The notes under the pieces: generated by a model
The model's input: only the letters and a program-made list of their open reading frames with translations
The model's database searches: none
What the model was told of the DNA's origin: nothing
Program-made: the position numbers and the translations under genes
Origin: Parazoarcus communis
GTDB lineage: Bacteria; Pseudomonadota; Gammaproteobacteria; Burkholderiales; Rhodocyclaceae
NCBI RefSeq assembly: GCF_003111645.1
Contig: NZ_CP022187.1
Span: 744,001-808,000, forward strand
Direction: 5' to 3'
DNA: 64,000 bases
Part shown: piece after piece, positions 7,684-16,027 of the stretch
Position numbering within the stretch: the first letter of the stretch is position 1
Layout: each line of letters opens with the position of its first letter

Positions 7684-9533
7684 CACTCCACCCCACCCAG
7701 ATAGGCTTCAAGCACTGCGGGGTCTTTCTGCACGTCTTCGGGCAGGCCTTCGGCGATCTTCTCGCCAAACTCCATCACCACCACCCGGTCGACCAGGCCC
7801 ATGACGAAGTCCATGTCGTGTTCGACCAGCAGCGTGGCCATGCCTTCGGCCTTGAGTTTCTTCAGCAGCTCGCCGAGCGCCTGCTTCTCCTTGAAGCGCA
7901 GGCCGGCTGCCGGTTCGTCGAGCAGCAGCAGGCAGGGGTCGGAGCACAGCGCGCGGGCGATCTCCATGATGCGCTGCTGACCGAGCGCGAGGCTGCCGGC
8001 TTCGTCGAACATGTGGTCCGCGAGGCCCACGCGTTCGATCTGACGCGCGGCTTCGGCCAGCAGGCGGGCCTCTTCCTCGCGGTCCATGCGCCAGGCCGAG
8101 CTGATCACGCCCTTGTCGCCGCGCAGGTGCGCGCCGATGGCGACGTTCTCGAGCACGGTCATGGTTGGCAGCAGCTTCACATGCTGAAAGGTGCGGCTCA
8201 TGCCCATCTGCGCGATCTCGCGCGAGTTGTGGCCGGCCACCGGCTTGCCCATGAACAGCACCTCGCCCGAGGTCGGGGTATCGACGCCCGAGATCTGGTT
8301 GAACATCGTGCTCTTGCCCGCACCGTTGGGGCCGATGAGCGCGAGGATCTCGCCTGCGCGCACCTCGAGGCTCATGTTGTTGTTGGCCACCAGCCCGCCA
8401 AACTTTCGCGTCACCGCCTTGGCTTCGAGGATGCGCTCGCCCACCTTGGGCAGGGTGCGCCGTGGCAGGGCGACCGCACTGGGGTCGATGGTCTTCTGCT
8501 TCGCCTTCACCGGCACGAAGCGGGTGAGGATGGGCCACAGGCCGTCGCGGGCACGCTGCAGCACGAGCACCATCATCAGGCCGAACACGATCACCTCGAA
8601 GTTGCCGCTGGCCCCGAAGATGCGCGGCAGCAGATCCTGCAGCCACTGCTTGAGGATGGTGATCACACCGGCCCCGACCAGCGCACCCCACACGTGACCC
8701 GCCCCGCCGACCACGGCCATGAACAGGTACTCGATGCCGATGTGCAGCCCGAACGGGGTCGGGTTCACGAAGCGCTGCATGTGCGCATACAGCCAGCCCG
8801 AGGCGCAGGCGTGCAGCGCGGCGATGACGAAGATGATCATTCGCGAGCGCGAGGTGTTCACCCCCATCGCTTCGGCCATCACCATGCCGCCCTTCAGGGC
8901 GCGGATCGCACGGCCTTCGCGCGAGTCGAGCAGGTTCTGCGTGGTGAGCACGGCCGACAGCAGGAAGGCCCAGATCAGGTAGAAGATCTCCTCGCCCTGA
9001 TCGAGCTCCCAGCCGAAGATCGAGATCGGCGGGATGCCGGTGAGACCGGTGTGGCCGCCCAGCGTCTCCATGGTGCCGAACAGGAAATACAGCGAGATGC
9101 CCCAGGCGATCGTGCCCAGCGGCAGGAAGTGGCCGGAGAGCTTGAGCGTGAGCGAGCCGAGCACGATGGCCACGGTCGCGGTAAATACCAGCCCGACCAC
9201 CAGCGCCAGCCACGGCGAGCCGCCCAGCCACGACAGCCAGCCCGGCAGTTCGGTCGCGGTGGTGAGCACCCCGGTGGTGTAGGCCCCGAGGCCAACGAAG
9301 GCCGCCTGGCCGAAGCTGGTGAGTCCGCCCACGCCGGTGAGCAGCACCAGCCCGAGCGCGACCATCGCGTACAGGCCGATGTAGTTGAGCAGCGTGACGT
9401 AGAACGGCGACAGCACCAGCGGCGCCACGAGCAGGATGCCGAGGAAGGCGACCAGCATCACGCGCGGGGACAGGACGGAGGTGGCACTCGCGTTCGCGGG
9501 TGTCTGCGGCTCGATTGGGAGACGGGCGGTCAT
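7683..9533 (-). CDS. Fused LivM permease-LivG ATPase of a LIV-type ABC transporter
   Basis: 616 residues from the ATG at 9533, which overlaps the livH stop by 4 bp (ATGA). Residues about 1-340 are a LivM-type permease with hydrophobic helices and GLTSFGQAAFVGLGAY. After a linker rich in basic residues, about 365-616 is a LivG-type ATPase with LIGPNGAGKSTMFNQISG, SLALGQQRIMEIARAL and LLLDEPAAGL. Permease-ATPase fusions of this kind occur in aromatic-compound LIV transporters; here one polypeptide replaces two genes. Part of the livK-H-MG-F operon. Substrate unknown. Confidence 0.92.
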   Translation of the reverse strand: MTARLPIEPQTPANASATSVLSPRVMLVAFLGILLVAPLVLSPFYVTLLNYIGLYAMVALGLVLLTGVGGLTSFGQAAFVGLGAYTTGVLTTATELPGWLSWLGGSPWLALVVGLVFTATVAIVLGSLTLKLSGHFLPLGTIAWGISLYFLFGTMETLGGHTGLTGIPPISIFGWELDQGEEIFYLIWAFLLSAVLTTQNLLDSREGRAIRALKGGMVMAEAMGVNTSRSRMIIFVIAALHACASGWLYAHMQRFVNPTPFGLHIGIEYLFMAVVGGAGHVWGALVGAGVITILKQWLQDLLPRIFGASGNFEVIVFGLMMVLVLQRARDGLWPILTRFVPVKAKQKTIDPSAVALPRRTLPKVGERILEAKAVTRKFGGLVANNNMSLEVRAGEILALIGPNGAGKSTMFNQISGVDTPTSGEVLFMGKPVAGHNSREIAQMGMSRTFQHVKLLPTMTVLENVAIGAHLRGDKGVISSAWRMDREEEARLLAEAARQIERVGLADHMFDEAGSLALGQQRIMEIARALCSDPCLLLLDEPAAGLRFKEKQALGELLKKLKAEGMATLLVEHDMDFVMGLVDRVVVMEFGEKIAEGLPEDVQKDPAVLEAYLGGVE

Positions 9534-10567
9534 TCTTCTTCCTCCACATGACGGACGGTCAGTGAGCGCCACAGCAGGAAGGGGATGATCAGGGTGAACA
9601 CGATGACTTCCTTGTAGGTACTGGCCCAGAAGGCTGAAAACGCTTCAATCATCCCGACCAGCAGTGCGCCGAGGGCGGCCACCGGGTAGCTCACCAGCCC
9701 ACCGATGATCGAGCCGATGAAGCCCTTGAGGCTGATGAGAAAGCCCGAGTCGTAGTAGATGGTGGTGATCGGTGCGATCAGGATGCCGGACAGGGTGCCG
9801 ATGAAGGCTGCGAGGAAGAAGCTCGCCTTGCCGGCAAAGATCGGGGAGATCCCCATCAGGCGGGCGCCGGCGCGGTTGATCGCAGTGGCACGCAGGGCCT
9901 TGCCGTAGATCGTGCGCTCAAAGAACTGATAGAGCGCAATGATCAGGGCAAGCGAGGCGGCGATGACCCACAGCGTCTGGCTGTTGAGGGTGATCGGGCC
10001 GAGCGGGAAGCTTGCATCGGTGAAGGGGAGCGTCTTGGCACCGCTCGGTCCGAAGATCAGCAGGCCGATACCCACCATCGCCACATGGACCGCGATCGAC
10101 ACGATCAGCAGCACCAGCACTGGCGCATTGGCGACCGGTTGATAGAACAGGCGATAGAACAGCGGGCCCAGCGGCACGATGAGCGCGAAGGTCAGCACGG
10201 CCTGAATCGCCATCGGCAGTGTTGCCAGTGGCAGCTGGTAAAGCACCAGCGCAAGCGCGAATGGGTAGGCGAGCTTGAGAAAGCCGAGTATGTCGATACT
10301 GAATCGCCCCTGGCTGCGAAACCGGTGCAGGATATCAAGCGTCGCTTCGACCACCGCCATGCCGGCCAGCAGCCAGACGACTGCTGTCGCCTGACCGGCC
10401 TGGATTGCGGCCATGGTCAGCGCGCCGAAGGCGACGAACTCGCCCTGCGGTATGAACAGCACACGGGTCACCGTGAATACCAGCAGGATGGATAGCGCCA
10501 GCAGCGCATAGATTGCGCCATTGGTCACCCCGTCCTGCCCGAGGAACATTGCGATCTGAAAATTCAT
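9530..10567 (-). CDS. livH: LIV-type ABC transporter permease LivH
   Basis: The ATG at 10567 (MNFQIAMFLGQDGVTNGAIYALLAL) gives 345 residues, longer than the roughly 290-310 of classic LivH because of an internal stretch around residues 70-110 (VEATLDILHRFRSQGRFSID). The upstream extension of the frame has no membrane or permease character and was not used. Family markers are PQGEFVAFGALTMA early and GLVSYPVAALGALLVGMIE late. Overlaps the next gene by 4 bp. The second inner-membrane subunit of this importer is the N-terminal half of the fused LivM-LivG. Confidence 0.9.
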   Translation of the reverse strand: MNFQIAMFLGQDGVTNGAIYALLALSILLVFTVTRVLFIPQGEFVAFGALTMAAIQAGQATAVVWLLAGMAVVEATLDILHRFRSQGRFSIDILGFLKLAYPFALALVLYQLPLATLPMAIQAVLTFALIVPLGPLFYRLFYQPVANAPVLVLLIVSIAVHVAMVGIGLLIFGPSGAKTLPFTDASFPLGPITLNSQTLWVIAASLALIIALYQFFERTIYGKALRATAINRAGARLMGISPIFAGKASFFLAAFIGTLSGILIAPITTIYYDSGFLISLKGFIGSIIGGLVSYPVAALGALLVGMIEAFSAFWASTYKEVIVFTLIIPFLLWRSLTVRHVEEEE

Positions 10568-10835
10568 GATGCGTCCTGATGTCGGGGGCCGCCGTCGTGC
10601 GTCGAGGCATGACGTTCGGCAGGGCAGCGCGTTTGGCGCCATGTATCCCGGTGTGACTGGAAACGCGGGATGAGCGATTCCACCCGACACACGGGCGACG
10701 CAGGGATCATCCTGCAGCCGCCCGGCTGGCCCGGGATCTCAGGGCTTCGAGACCACCGGATGGTGGCCGCTCTGCCTCGTTGCCGCGACGTCCGGAGACG
10801 TGCGGCCTGTCAACAATGTTGCTGGGGCGTCCGGC
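10568..10835 (-). other. Spacer between livK and livH with small inverted repeats
   Basis: 268 bp without a convincing gene. It holds short stems (CAACA-A-TGTTG near 10811-10821, ACGTC-CGGA-GACGT near 10789-10802, CCACC-GGAT-GGTGG near 10753-10766). As in the first LIV operon, this gap follows the binding-protein gene and may attenuate read-through. Confidence 0.4.
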
Positions 10836-11987
10836 TTACTTGAGCAGGGTCCAGTTGCCTTCCTTCACCGTGATCATCACCCGGCCGCGATCGTCGAAGC
10901 CGCTGTGGTCGGCGGGGCTCATGTTGTACACGCCCTGGGTGCCGACCAGTTCCTTGGTCTGCTCCAGCGCGTCACGCAGTGCCGAGCGGAACTCCGGCGT
11001 ACCCGGCTTGCCCTTGAGTGCGGCAAGCGGAATCGCCTGCTTCAGCAGCAGACCGGCGTCGTAGACGTTGGCGCCGAAGGTGGCCGGCTTATTGCCATGC
11101 ATCTTCTCGTAGGCCGCAATGTAGTCGGCAGCGACTTTCTTCGATGGGTTGCTGTCGGCGATCTCGGGCAGCACCAGCATCAGGCTCGCAGCGAGGATGG
11201 TGCCTTCGACCTTCTTGCCACCGAGCTTGAGGAAGTCGGGCAGCGCGGCACCGTGAGTCTGGTACATCTGGCCCTTGTAGCCCATGTCGAACAGGGTGGT
11301 TTGCGGCAGCACCGAGGGGCCGCCCGGCGCGGTGACGAGTACTGCATCGGGCTTGGCGCCGAGAATCTTCAATGCCTGTCCGGTGACGGAACTGTCGGAG
11401 CGCTGAAACTTCTCGCTGGCAACGATCTTGATGCCGTTGGCTTCAGCAAGGCCACCCATGACCTTTTCCCAGTTTTCGCCATAGGGGTCTGCCGTGCCAA
11501 TCAGTCCAAGCGTCTTCACGCCGGCCTTCACCATGTGTTCGGTCAGCGCCTTGGCGATGATGTCGTCGTTCTGAGTGGTCTTGAACACCCACTTCTTCTG
11601 TTCATTCATCGGCAGCACGACGGCAGCCGTACCTACCGGCGCAAGCATCGGAACACCGGCTTCGGCGACGAACTGAATGGCGCCCATTGCGTTGGGCGAG
11701 CCCGAGGGTCCGATGATGGCGTCGACCTTGTCTTCGCTCAGCAGCTTCTTGACTGCCTTCACCGACGCCGTGGAGTCGGATGCGTCGTCGAGCGCAATGT
11801 ATTCGACGGTGAGATCACCGACCTTGGTCGGCAGCAGCGGTACGCTGTTCTTCTGCGGGATGCCGACCAGTGCGGTCGGGCCGGTAGCGGACGAAATGAC
11901 GCCAACCTTGACCTGTGCGAGCGCGCTGCCGGCAAAGGTGGCAAGGCTTGCAAGTGCGATGGCAGCGGGGATTTTCTTCAACATCAT
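10836..11987 (-). CDS. livK: LIV-type ABC transporter periplasmic substrate-binding protein
   Basis: 383 residues with a clear signal peptide (MMLKKIPAAIALASLATFAGSALA, cleavage before QVK). The mature protein has the type I binding fold: VGVISSATGPTALVGIPQKNSV at the start, then IIGPSGSPNAMGAI and a LGLIGTADPYGENW segment. It would feed LivH, LivMG and LivF encoded downstream on the same strand. It differs clearly in sequence from the binding protein at 1912, so the two importers probably take up different compounds. Confidence 0.9.
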   Translation of the reverse strand: MMLKKIPAAIALASLATFAGSALAQVKVGVISSATGPTALVGIPQKNSVPLLPTKVGDLTVEYIALDDASDSTASVKAVKKLLSEDKVDAIIGPSGSPNAMGAIQFVAEAGVPMLAPVGTAAVVLPMNEQKKWVFKTTQNDDIIAKALTEHMVKAGVKTLGLIGTADPYGENWEKVMGGLAEANGIKIVASEKFQRSDSSVTGQALKILGAKPDAVLVTAPGGPSVLPQTTLFDMGYKGQMYQTHGAALPDFLKLGGKKVEGTILAASLMLVLPEIADSNPSKKVAADYIAAYEKMHGNKPATFGANVYDAGLLLKQAIPLAALKGKPGTPEFRSALRDALEQTKELVGTQGVYNMSPADHSGFDDRGRVMITVKEGNWTLLK

Positions 11988-12048
11988 GGCGGTTTTCTCC
12001 GTGGGTGGGGCGTACTGCGGATGAAGGATTATTTGAATGCTGCGTGGT

Positions 12049-12777
12049 TCAGATGGTGATGCTTCCTACACTTGCGCCGCCGCAGACGTACAGCGTCTGC
12101 CCGGTGACGAAACTGTTATCCGGATCGGCGAAGAACATCACCGCGCGGGTGACATCGTCTGCGCGGCCAACGCGGCGGACCGGAATGCTGGCCGCCAGCG
12201 CCTTGTCACGCTCGCTGCCGGCTTCGATGACCGCGTAGTACATGTCGGTCTGGATCGGACCGGGCGCGACGACGTTGACCGTGATGCCCTTGGGCGCGAG
12301 TTCCAGCGCCCAGGTCCGGGCCATGCCGATCATGCCGGCCTTGGTTGCGGAGTAGGCGGTACGCGTCGGCAGTCCGAGTGCGCCGCGTGAGGACATCAGA
12401 ACAACGCGTCCGAACTGGCGCGCTTCCATGCCGGGCAGCACTGCCTGCATCAGGCTGATGGCGGCGCCGAGGTGAATCTGGGTGAGGCCCTGCAACTCGT
12501 CGAGCTTCACCTCGCCCAGCAGCTTGGGCCAGATCACGCCGGCGTTGTGGATCAAGTGGCTGACCGGGTAGTTCGCTGCAATCTCCTGCGCAGCCTGCTC
12601 GGTGGCGGTGGCGTCGAGCAGATCGACCTGCACCGTGGTGAGGCGCGGGTGCGTCCACTCTGGTGCGCGACGTGCCATCGACACGACCTGATACCCATCG
12701 TCGAGCATGCGCTTGCAGATGTCGGCGCCAATGCCTGCACTGCCACCAGTGACGACTGCGATCCTGTCTTCGTTCAT
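12049..12777 (-). CDS. Short-chain dehydrogenase/reductase (active-site complete)
   Basis: 242 residues from the ATG at 12777 (MNEDRIAVVTGGSAGIG); an upstream extension of the frame is Arg-rich and rejected. The NAD(P) motif TGGSAGIG is at 10-17, HNAG at 78-80, and the catalytic Ser130, Tyr142 and Lys146 (YSATK) are present. It lies 61 bp after the livK start side and 10 bp after the cyclase gene. Close by is a degenerate SDR fused to a DUF35 domain. This active/inactive SDR pairing recalls BbsD/BbsC of benzylsuccinate oxidation, so it may be the catalytic subunit of a 3-hydroxyacyl-CoA dehydrogenase (inference). Other alcohol substrates are possible. Confidence 0.85.
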   Translation of the reverse strand: MNEDRIAVVTGGSAGIGADICKRMLDDGYQVVSMARRAPEWTHPRLTTVQVDLLDATATEQAAQEIAANYPVSHLIHNAGVIWPKLLGEVKLDELQGLTQIHLGAAISLMQAVLPGMEARQFGRVVLMSSRGALGLPTRTAYSATKAGMIGMARTWALELAPKGITVNVVAPGPIQTDMYYAVIEAGSERDKALAASIPVRRVGRADDVTRAVMFFADPDNSFVTGQTLYVCGGASVGSITI

Positions 12778-12787
12778 GATCCGGCCC

Positions 12788-13573
12788 TCACGCGCTCGGT
12801 GCCAGCGCCAGCACCCGCAGCGGGCTGCCGGAACCGTTACGGATCTTGAGCGGGGCGGCAAAAATCAGTGTGCCCTGGGGCGGGAGCTGGTCGAGGTTGG
12901 TGAGGCATTGCAGCCCGTAGCGGTTATTGCCGTGCATGTAGTAGTGGCAGGGATAGGGCGGATTGAGGTGATGGGCCTGGCCGGCGTCGGTGCCGACAGA
13001 TTCGGTACCAAAGCCATGCACGTTTCGTTCCCGGATGAGCCATGGCACCACTTCGGCGTCGGGGCCGGGCGAATGCGCACCATCTTCAGCCATGTTCAGG
13101 TATTCCCTGGGCGTGGTGCGCTTGGACCAGTCGGTGCGAAGCAGCACCCAGGCACGCTCCGGAATCCGGCCGTGCTTTTCTTCCCAGGCCTTGACGAAGT
13201 CGATGGTGAGCAGGAAGTCCGGGTTCTCGGCGCTCTCGGCCGAGACGTCGATCACGCAGGCGGTGGCAATGAAGTTCTCGGTTGGAATCGAATCGACCGT
13301 GTTGTCAGGCTGATCCTTGCCGCTGACCCAGTGTGCGGGCGCATCGAAGTGGGTGCCGGTGTGCTCGGACATGGAGAAGTTGTTCCAGTACCAGGCCGGA
13401 CCGCGCTCGTCGTAGCGCGAGATCTCCTCGATGCGGAACGGCCAGGCCTGCCCAAACTCTGGCGGCAGCACGATGGTGGGGAAATCGGGCGCGAGCGTCT
13501 GCGTAAGGTCGACCAGTTTCAGCCGGCCGCTCAGCAACTCGTTCATGAACTGGGCGAGGATGGGGTTGCTCAT
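12788..13573 (-). CDS. Cyclase-family metal hydrolase, isatin hydrolase-like (copy 1)
   Basis: 261 residues from the ATG at 13573, with AAGGAG 8 bases upstream. It has the family metal motif HTGTHFDAPAHW with His71, His75, Asp77 and His81. Near the C-terminus is YGLQCLTNLDQL: a Gln where kynurenine formamidases have Glu. From memory, isatin hydrolase binds its metal with two His, an Asp and a Gln, and its length of about 260 also fits better than KynB (about 210). The predicted reaction is hydrolytic opening of a cyclic amide such as isatin. It is one of three close paralogues here (also 25056 and 62021) and is the only one inside the long operon. Confidence 0.85.
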   Translation of the reverse strand: MSNPILAQFMNELLSGRLKLVDLTQTLAPDFPTIVLPPEFGQAWPFRIEEISRYDERGPAWYWNNFSMSEHTGTHFDAPAHWVSGKDQPDNTVDSIPTENFIATACVIDVSAESAENPDFLLTIDFVKAWEEKHGRIPERAWVLLRTDWSKRTTPREYLNMAEDGAHSPGPDAEVVPWLIRERNVHGFGTESVGTDAGQAHHLNPPYPCHYYMHGNNRYGLQCLTNLDQLPPQGTLIFAAPLKIRNGSGSPLRVLALAPSA

Positions 13574-13601
13574 TCTGTGTGCTCCTTGGGGGCTGGGGCG
13601 C

Positions 13602-14843
13602 TTACTGGCCGAGTTCTCGTTCGACGGCCTTGTAGTTCTCGCGCAGGCGTTCGCGGATTTCTTCCGCAATATCGCCGACGTAGGCATCCTCGATGCCGTC
13701 CTGCAGGCCCTTGACGATGGCCTTGGCGATGGCAGCCGGCGCGAGCTTGGGCGGGGGCGTGAGCTGTTCCCATTCCTCGTCGATCGGGCCAGGAAAAACG
13801 TTGAGCACGCGCACGCCGGCACCGCTCAGTTCGGCACGCAGGGTCTGCGCTGCCGACAGCGCCGCAGCCATCGAGGCTGACCAAGCACCCCGTGCGGGAA
13901 GTGCGGCAAAAGCATGGATGGAGAGAATATTGACCCAGGCCACGGCGTTGTTGGTGCCGTCTGCCGCGCGGAAGCACATGCCGGGGCCGAAGGCCTGGGC
14001 GAGTCGCATCAGGCCGAGCACGTTTACCTCCATCGCATCGCGGGCGAGGATCACATCCTTGCGTCCGAGGATGCCGCCGTCGCGCAGGTAGGACGCGGTA
14101 TTCACTAGGATCTCGACCTTGCCGCCGATCGAGGCCGCGAGGCGGTCGACCGAGTCGGTGTCCGTGACGTCGATATCGACCACCTGCACACGCGGATCGG
14201 TGGCGAGCTTGTCGAAGGCCGCATTTGCTTTCCAGCTCGTCGGGTCGCCGAGGAAGACCGCGTTGGCGCCGGCATCGAGCATGGCCTTTGCAACCGCCAG
14301 ACCCATGGCCGATTTGCCGTCAGTGACGAGTACGCGGCGAAACTTCGGGTCGCAGGTGGATTCGCGCATCTGCGGGGCATCGTTCATGTTCGGAGTGTCC
14401 TTTTCAGGAAGCGCATGGAGTACGGCCTGACCGCTGCGGTCGAGCTTGAGCGTGAGACGCACTGGGCCGTCGGCGACACAGTCTTCATGAACGTGGGCGA
14501 CCACGACCGGACCGGCGGCCATCTTCACCGTGCCGACGCGCCACGGCAGGCGCTCGCGAAAATACAGGTCGTTGCTGTGACGCAGCGTGGTGGTGGCGAT
14601 CAGTTCGCCGCGGTTATCCACCGGCTTCCACTGCAGGTGCTCTGACAGGCAGTTGCAGCAGACCTCGCGTGCGGGGTACTGAACGGTGTTGCACTCGGCA
14701 CACACCTGCAGTTCGAAACTGCCCTCGGCGGCCGCACGGGTGAGCCCTTGCGCGCTGCGGCTGCGTGGCGCGGGCGGGCGCGTGGCCAGACGGGTGCGTT
14801 CGACCGGATTCTTCTTTTTCGGTTTGACGAGAGGCGCGGTCAT
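13602..14843 (-). CDS. DUF35 (zinc ribbon/OB-fold) protein fused to a catalytically degenerate SDR
   Basis: 413 residues from the ATG at 14843, which overlaps the thiolase-like stop by 4 bp. Residues about 42-145 are a DUF35 module: zinc ribbon Cys48-x2-Cys51 and Cys62-x2-Cys65, followed by an OB-fold. Residues about 169-413 are SDR-like, but the glycine motif reads VTDGKSAMG and the YxxxK site reads WSASM (321-325), so both cofactor and catalytic motifs are lost. DUF35 proteins partner thiolase-like enzymes acting on CoA thioesters. In Bbs-type toluene pathways the DUF35 subunit (BbsA) and an inactive SDR subunit (BbsC) are separate. Here both are in one chain, probably a scaffold linking the SDR at 12049 to the thiolase-like protein at 14840 (inference). 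Confidence 0.85.
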   Translation of the reverse strand: MTAPLVKPKKKNPVERTRLATRPPAPRSRSAQGLTRAAAEGSFELQVCAECNTVQYPAREVCCNCLSEHLQWKPVDNRGELIATTTLRHSNDLYFRERLPWRVGTVKMAAGPVVVAHVHEDCVADGPVRLTLKLDRSGQAVLHALPEKDTPNMNDAPQMRESTCDPKFRRVLVTDGKSAMGLAVAKAMLDAGANAVFLGDPTSWKANAAFDKLATDPRVQVVDIDVTDTDSVDRLAASIGGKVEILVNTASYLRDGGILGRKDVILARDAMEVNVLGLMRLAQAFGPGMCFRAADGTNNAVAWVNILSIHAFAALPARGAWSASMAAALSAAQTLRAELSGAGVRVLNVFPGPIDEEWEQLTPPPKLAPAAIAKAIVKGLQDGIEDAYVGDIAEEIRERLRENYKAVERELGQ

Positions 14844-16027
14844 GCGGCAGTTCCTCGTTCGAGCAGCGCTGCGCCGGAGCACAGGCCGCGGTCGTAGTTG
14901 ATCATGCCGAATCCCGACACCAGTCCGAGCTTCGCGCCCTCCACCTGGGTCTTTCCGGCACTGCCGGTGAGCTGGCGCAAGGCCTGCACGAAGCCGAGGT
15001 AGCCGCCTGCCGCGCCGGCCTGACCGACCGAGAGCTGACCGCCCGAGGTGTTGAAGGGAAAGTCGCCGTCGATGGTGAAGCTGTGCTTGCGAACGAATGT
15101 CGAGGCTTCGCCCTTGGCGCAGAATCCGAGATCCTCGAACTGCATCATGTTGATCACCGGGTAATCGTCGTAGGTTTCGAGGAAGTCGACATCTTCCGGT
15201 GCGGCGCCTGCATGTTCGTACAGCGCGTCCTTGTCCATCGCCCAGCCGCCACGGAACTGGATCGGATCTTCCGGGAAGGCGTTGTGGCGTTCGATGGTGG
15301 AGCGGATGCGCACGAAGGGCAGCTTGAGCGCCTTGGCGCGTTCTTCGGTCATCACCAGATAGCCTTCGGCGCCGGCACACGGCATGACGCAGTCGAAGAG
15401 GTGGATCGGGTCGGTGATCGGACGGGCGTCGATGTACTGGGCCAGGGTCAGCGGCTTCTTCATCAATGCGTGCGGGTTCTTCAGCGCGTTGTCGCGCTGC
15501 GCAACGCAGAGCTTGCCAAAGTCTTCGCGCGTGGCGCCGTAGTGCTTCATGTAGTAATCGGTCAGCAGCGCGAAGCTCGCGTTGGGGCCACCCGCACCAT
15601 AGGGATAGACCGCGTCCTGGGCGAAGCGGGAGAACTGGCTGACCGTGTTGCGGAAGGAGTCCACCTGGTTGGTGTCGCCGGCAATACAGGCGATCACTTC
15701 TGCGTCACCGGCCTGTACCGCACGGGCGGCACGGCGCAGCGCGATGACACCGGAGGCGCCACCCATCGGGATGTGGTCGAGCCAGCGCGGACTCATGCCG
15801 AGGTGCTGCATCAGTCCGACTGCGGTGTCCGGGCCGAGGGTGAAGCTGGACACGCACACGCCGTCGACGTCGGCCTTGGCGATGCCGGCGCCGCGAATCA
15901 GTTCGCCGAGTGCGCGCCCCAGCCACCAGTGCGCGCTGTGCGTGGAGTAGCGGACGTAGGGGATGGTCGCCGGCATTACGGCAACCACGCCTTCGTAGCC
16001 GAGTCGCTTGTGGGCAGCGGCGCTCAC
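14840..16027 (-). CDS. Thiolase-superfamily (lipid-transfer-type) protein, DUF35 partner
   Basis: 395 residues starting at a GTG (16027) that overlaps the upstream ligase stop and has GGGAG about 8 bases before it. Family features are VDGVCVSSFTLGPDTA, a late TYDDYPVINMMQFEDLGFCAKGE and FPFNTSGGQLSVGQAG segment, and an adjacent DUF35 gene. At the usual nucleophile position, where thiolases read NCSTG or similar, this protein has GGASG, so no obvious catalytic Cys is seen there. It may be a BbsB-like thiolase using another residue, or a retro-aldolase like the steroid side-chain lyase Ltp2. Either way it would shorten a CoA-linked side chain. Confidence 0.82.
   Translation of the reverse strand: MSAAAHKRLGYEGVVAVMPATIPYVRYSTHSAHWWLGRALGELIRGAGIAKADVDGVCVSSFTLGPDTAVGLMQHLGMSPRWLDHIPMGGASGVIALRRAARAVQAGDAEVIACIAGDTNQVDSFRNTVSQFSRFAQDAVYPYGAGGPNASFALLTDYYMKHYGATREDFGKLCVAQRDNALKNPHALMKKPLTLAQYIDARPITDPIHLFDCVMPCAGAEGYLVMTEERAKALKLPFVRIRSTIERHNAFPEDPIQFRGGWAMDKDALYEHAGAAPEDVDFLETYDDYPVINMMQFEDLGFCAKGEASTFVRKHSFTIDGDFPFNTSGGQLSVGQAGAAGGYLGFVQALRQLTGSAGKTQVEGAKLGLVSGFGMINYDRGLCSGAALLERGTAA

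Noticed and set aside
7644-9551. 635-codon plus-strand frame opposite the livM-livG fusion
   Set aside because: Composition is His/Gln/Ala/Arg-rich as expected of an antisense shadow; the minus strand has full ABC transporter motifs.
12788-13573. Kynurenine formamidase (KynB) as the call for the cyclase-family genes
   Set aside because: The proteins are about 50 residues longer than KynB, carry Gln instead of the C-terminal Glu, and no kynureninase or tryptophan dioxygenase gene is nearby.
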